Below are positions 62,117 to 64,000 of a stretch of DNA of 64,000 bases, piece after piece. Position numbers and translations under genes: made by a program. Position 1 is the first letter of the stretch. Each line of letters opens with the position of its first letter. The DNA lies in the NCBI RefSeq assembly GCF_001896135.2, contig NZ_MPOH02000011.1:557837-621836 (forward strand), written 5' to 3'. The notes beneath the pieces were generated by a model that searched no databases, was not told the origin of the DNA, and saw nothing but the letters and a program-made list of their open reading frames with translations. This stretch comes from Streptomyces phaeoluteigriseus. Lineage in GTDB: Bacteria > Actinomycetota > Actinomycetes > Streptomycetales > Streptomycetaceae.

Positions 62117-62165
62117 GGGGCTGGGGCAGGGGCAGAGGCAGGGGCAGGGGCAGGGCAGGGGGCAG
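62117..62165 (+). repeat. (CAGGGG)n repeat with quadruplex potential
   Basis: Seven or more runs of three to five G separated mainly by CA lie on the plus strand, upstream of the HAD start. Four or more G runs so closely spaced can form a G-quadruplex. Confidence 0.75.
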
Positions 62166-62219
62166 AGCCAGGGGGCCACAGTGCCGCCAAGCCGGCCTCA
62201 CCGCCCGCCGGCGGTGTCC

Positions 62220-62738
62220 TCAGCCGCCCGATCCCACCAGGCCGGCGATCTCCTGCGGGACGAACCACAGCAGCTCGTGGTCCTCGGCGCCGTCCACCAC
62301 GAACTGGGCGTCGTCGTCCCCGGCGTCCGCCGCCGGCAGCGCCTCGGCCGCGGCGGTCACGTCCGCCTCCGCGTCGTCGGCGTCGGCGTGCACGGCGGCC
62401 GCCTTGGCCAGCCGCACGGGCCCGGCGACCCGGACCTCGCCGAGCGTCGCCGGCTCCAGGGCACGATCGGGATCGGCCGTGGCCGCACCGTCGGGTACGT
62501 CGACGGCGACCACCACGCGCCGCCGCGGCGCGGCCGGGTCCGCCGCCAGCAGCCGCAGCGAGGCGAGCGCGGCCCGGCCCAGGGCCGCGTACTCCAGTTC
62601 CTCGATGTCCTCGGAGACGTACCACTCGCGCAGCCCGGGCGTGACCGCGTACGCGACGAGCGGCCCGGACGGTCCCAGCTCGCCCGTTCTGTACGCCTCG
62701 GCGAGACCGGGGAGGGTCAGGGGGACGTAGACGCGCAT
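62220..62738 (-). CDS. DUF6912-like protein of unknown function
   Basis: This 172-residue protein starts MRVYVPLTLPGLAEAYRTGELG and ends with a Gly/Val segment (FVPQEIAGLVGSGG). The middle has many Asp/Ala/Val (LAKAAAVHADADDAEADVTAAAEAL). I recall this family as DUF6912 in actinobacteria, without a known function. The upstream extension is not conserved-looking. It precedes the HAD gene on the same strand. Confidence 0.7.
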   Translation of the reverse strand: MRVYVPLTLPGLAEAYRTGELGPSGPLVAYAVTPGLREWYVSEDIEELEYAALGRAALASLRLLAADPAAPRRRVVVAVDVPDGAATADPDRALEPATLGEVRVAGPVRLAKAAAVHADADDAEADVTAAAEALPAADAGDDDAQFVVDGAEDHELLWFVPQEIAGLVGSGG

Positions 62739-62873
62739 GGTGGACCGCTCTTTCGTGGTCGAAGGGGCTCCAGGATACGTCCGGGCGTCCCCTTTCGAGT
62801 CCCCGCAGAGGCCCTCAGAGGCGTCCACCGCAGGCCCCGGAATTCACCCCCCACACCGCCCCCGCCTGCGCTT

Positions 62874-62903
62874 TTCACCTCTCCCATCACCCTGATAGGT
62901 GAA
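62874..62903. promoter_or_regulatory. Inverted repeat TTCACCT-N16-AGGTGAA
   Basis: The two 7-base arms lie in the divergent gap between the DUF6912-like gene and the Rv3235-like gene, with an inner TCACC/GGTGA pair. It could be an operator; no regulator is suggested. Confidence 0.3.
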
Positions 62904-63029
62904 CCTGCCCGACCCCGCCGCACCACCTTGCGCTCACTTGCCGTCACGCACCGCAACCACGTACAAGATCCGCAACGCAAGTTACCGCCTGGTAGGCCAC
63001 GCCTCCGGGCCCAGCGAACGGGGACATCC

Positions 63030-63654
63030 ATGAACAAGGTCATGACGAGGACGCAGCGCACCTCCGCCGGCCGCCCTCCGGGCCGCGGGGACACCCGCCG
63101 CCCCGCCGGCACCCCGCCCCGGGTCCCCACCGGCGGAATCCGTCCCGCACCCGCCGGCGGCCGCCCGCCCGGCTCACCGCGCACTGCCTCCACCCACACC
63201 CGCCCCGCCGACAACCGCCCCCCGACCACCGGCGCCCCCTCACGGCTACGCCCCTCACGACGCCCACCGTTTCCGCCCAGAGCCCCCGCAGGCCCCTCAC
63301 CCAGCCCGGACGACCCAGCACCACCGACCTCTTCGCCGACCGCCTCCTCGCCGTCCTCAGTGGTCGCCGCCCCGTCCACTCCATGCTCCGCCACACCGTC
63401 GGCCGCGCCTACGACGACCTGGCCCACCTCGCCGAACGCGGCCCCCTGCGCACCACCCGCGGCACGCTCCCCGTAGTCCGCGACATCGGCTACTACGTCG
63501 CCCGCCCCGGCGCCCTGGAGGTCTTCGCCCGCATCGGCACCGGCGACCGCCTGCGCGCCATGGCCTTCCGCCTCGAACTCGGCACCGACCGCCGCTGGCG
63601 CTGCACCGCCGTAGAACTCGGCGCCCCCGCAGCCCCCACACCGACAACGACTGA
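63030..63654 (+). CDS. Rv3235-like family protein, frameshifted
   Basis: The N-terminus (MNKVMTRTQRTSAGRPPG) is Pro/Arg-rich. The conserved core lies in another frame: TTDLFADRLLAVLSGRRPV, MLRHTVGRAYDDLAHLAERG, VVRDIGYYVARPGALEVF and RAMAFRLELGTDRRWRCTAVELG. A middle segment (HGYAPHDAHRFRPEPPQ) fits a third frame, and the natural end (PRSPHTDND then TGA at 63652) requires another shift at a C5 run near 63624. Each break is in a C-rich run. The family is found in Streptomyces beside secA and is of unknown function. Sequencing error is likely, since the core reads as an intact protein. Confidence 0.65.
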
Positions 63655-63688
63655 CAGAGCACCACCCCACACCCCCACGAACGCCGAA

Positions 63689-63718
63689 GGGCCGGACCAC
63701 CCTCAGGTGATCCGGCCC
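63689..63718. terminator. Bidirectional terminator between the Rv3235-like gene and secA
   Basis: GGGCCGG pairs with CCGGCCC and inner CACC with GGTG around a CTCA loop; the flanking genes converge. Confidence 0.75.
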
Positions 63719-63809
63719 CCGACCGACGACTACAACCACCGACGACCACAACCACCGGCCGCTCCGGCTGCTGCCGACTACGCCTGCTGCCGACTACGCC
63801 TGCTGCCGA

Positions 63810-64000
63810 CTACTTCTTACGACGACGCCCGGCCTTCGCCTGCTTACGCCGCTCCGCACGCGTCAGACCGTCCGCCTCCGACCGCACGGGCTCCTCGTCG
63901 TTCTCGAAGTCGCCCTCGACGGTGCCACCCTCGCCGTCCACGGTCGGCGCCGAGAAGTGCAGGTTCCGCCGCTGCGGAGCGTCCAGACCCTTGGCGCGGA
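63810..64000 (-). CDS. secA: Preprotein translocase ATPase SecA, C-terminal end (partial)
   Basis: The minus strand encodes RAKGLDAPQRRNLHFSAPT followed by an acidic stretch and a basic end (AERRKQAKAGRRRKK) before TAG at 63810-63812. This is the C-terminal tail of actinobacterial SecA, the motor of Sec protein export; most of the gene lies beyond the right edge. The Cys-rich zinc motif found at the end of many SecA proteins is absent, as I recall for Streptomyces. Confidence 0.85.
   Translation of the reverse strand, partial: RAKGLDAPQRRNLHFSAPTVDGEGGTVEGDFENDEEPVRSEADGLTRAERRKQAKAGRRRKK

Overview
The window looks like a stretch of Streptomyces core chromosome. It has very high GC with G or C at most third codon positions, frequent GTG/TTG starts, a SigU-type ECF sigma/anti-sigma pair, PkaA/PkaB-like kinases, an actinobacterial 1651-residue NAD-glutamate dehydrogenase and a teichoic-acid locus. 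From memory, not checked, the gene order resembles S. coelicolor from about SCO2943 to SCO3005.

Region by region: (1) 1-5.3 kb: a sugar ABC operon (lipoprotein, two permeases) ending in a cytoplasmic GH20 beta-N-acetylhexosaminidase, with a DasR-like box upstream. (2) 5.3-14.2 kb: a DUF3039 protein, a YqgE/AlgH protein, MurA, HU, an NAD-type malic enzyme behind a candidate structured RNA, a HelD-type helicase and RsuA/SigU. (3) 14.4-21.3 kb: a CGNR regulator, a repeat-rich gap, the nitrate pair NnaR/NarK with a GlnR-like box, and a divergent LysR/MFS pair. (4) 21.3-28.2 kb: tmRNA, SmpB, a C-terminal processing protease, FtsX/FtsE, a LAETG sortase substrate and RF2. (5) 28.4-35.2 kb: two Ser/Thr kinases and an FHA-FtsK/SpoIIIE-like protein. 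(6) 35.4-39.0 kb: a second sugar ABC operon, whose first permease carries a MalF-P2-like insert. (7) 39.2-48.9 kb: three GT2/CDP-glycerol glycerophosphotransferase fusions and two polytopic membrane proteins. (8) 48.9-52.6 kb: Ohr/OhrR, GalE, a response-regulator pseudogene and a TetR regulator. (9) 53.1-54.9 kb: a TagGH-type exporter. (10) 55.1-64 kb: NAD-glutamate dehydrogenase, a DJ-1/PfpI protein, a HAD phosphatase, a DUF6912-like protein, an Rv3235-like protein and the 3' end of secA.

Functionally the window links amino-sugar import and cleavage (region 1), peptidoglycan precursor synthesis (MurA), cell-wall glycopolymer synthesis and export (regions 7 and 9), envelope division machinery (FtsEX) and nitrogen assimilation (NnaR/NarK, glutamate dehydrogenase).

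The most unusual signals are: six ACGG-N3-CG palindromes spaced about 44 bp apart between the TetR gene and the TagGH operon; a perfect 64-bp inverted copy of part of ohrR placed downstream of ohrR; a promoter/closed-stem/terminator RNA element ahead of the malic enzyme; and many single-base frameshifts. The frameshifts mostly look like short G/C runs that have lost a base. They affect the protease, PkaB, the FHA-FtsK protein and the Rv3235-like gene, so raw-read checking is needed before any of these is called a pseudogene.
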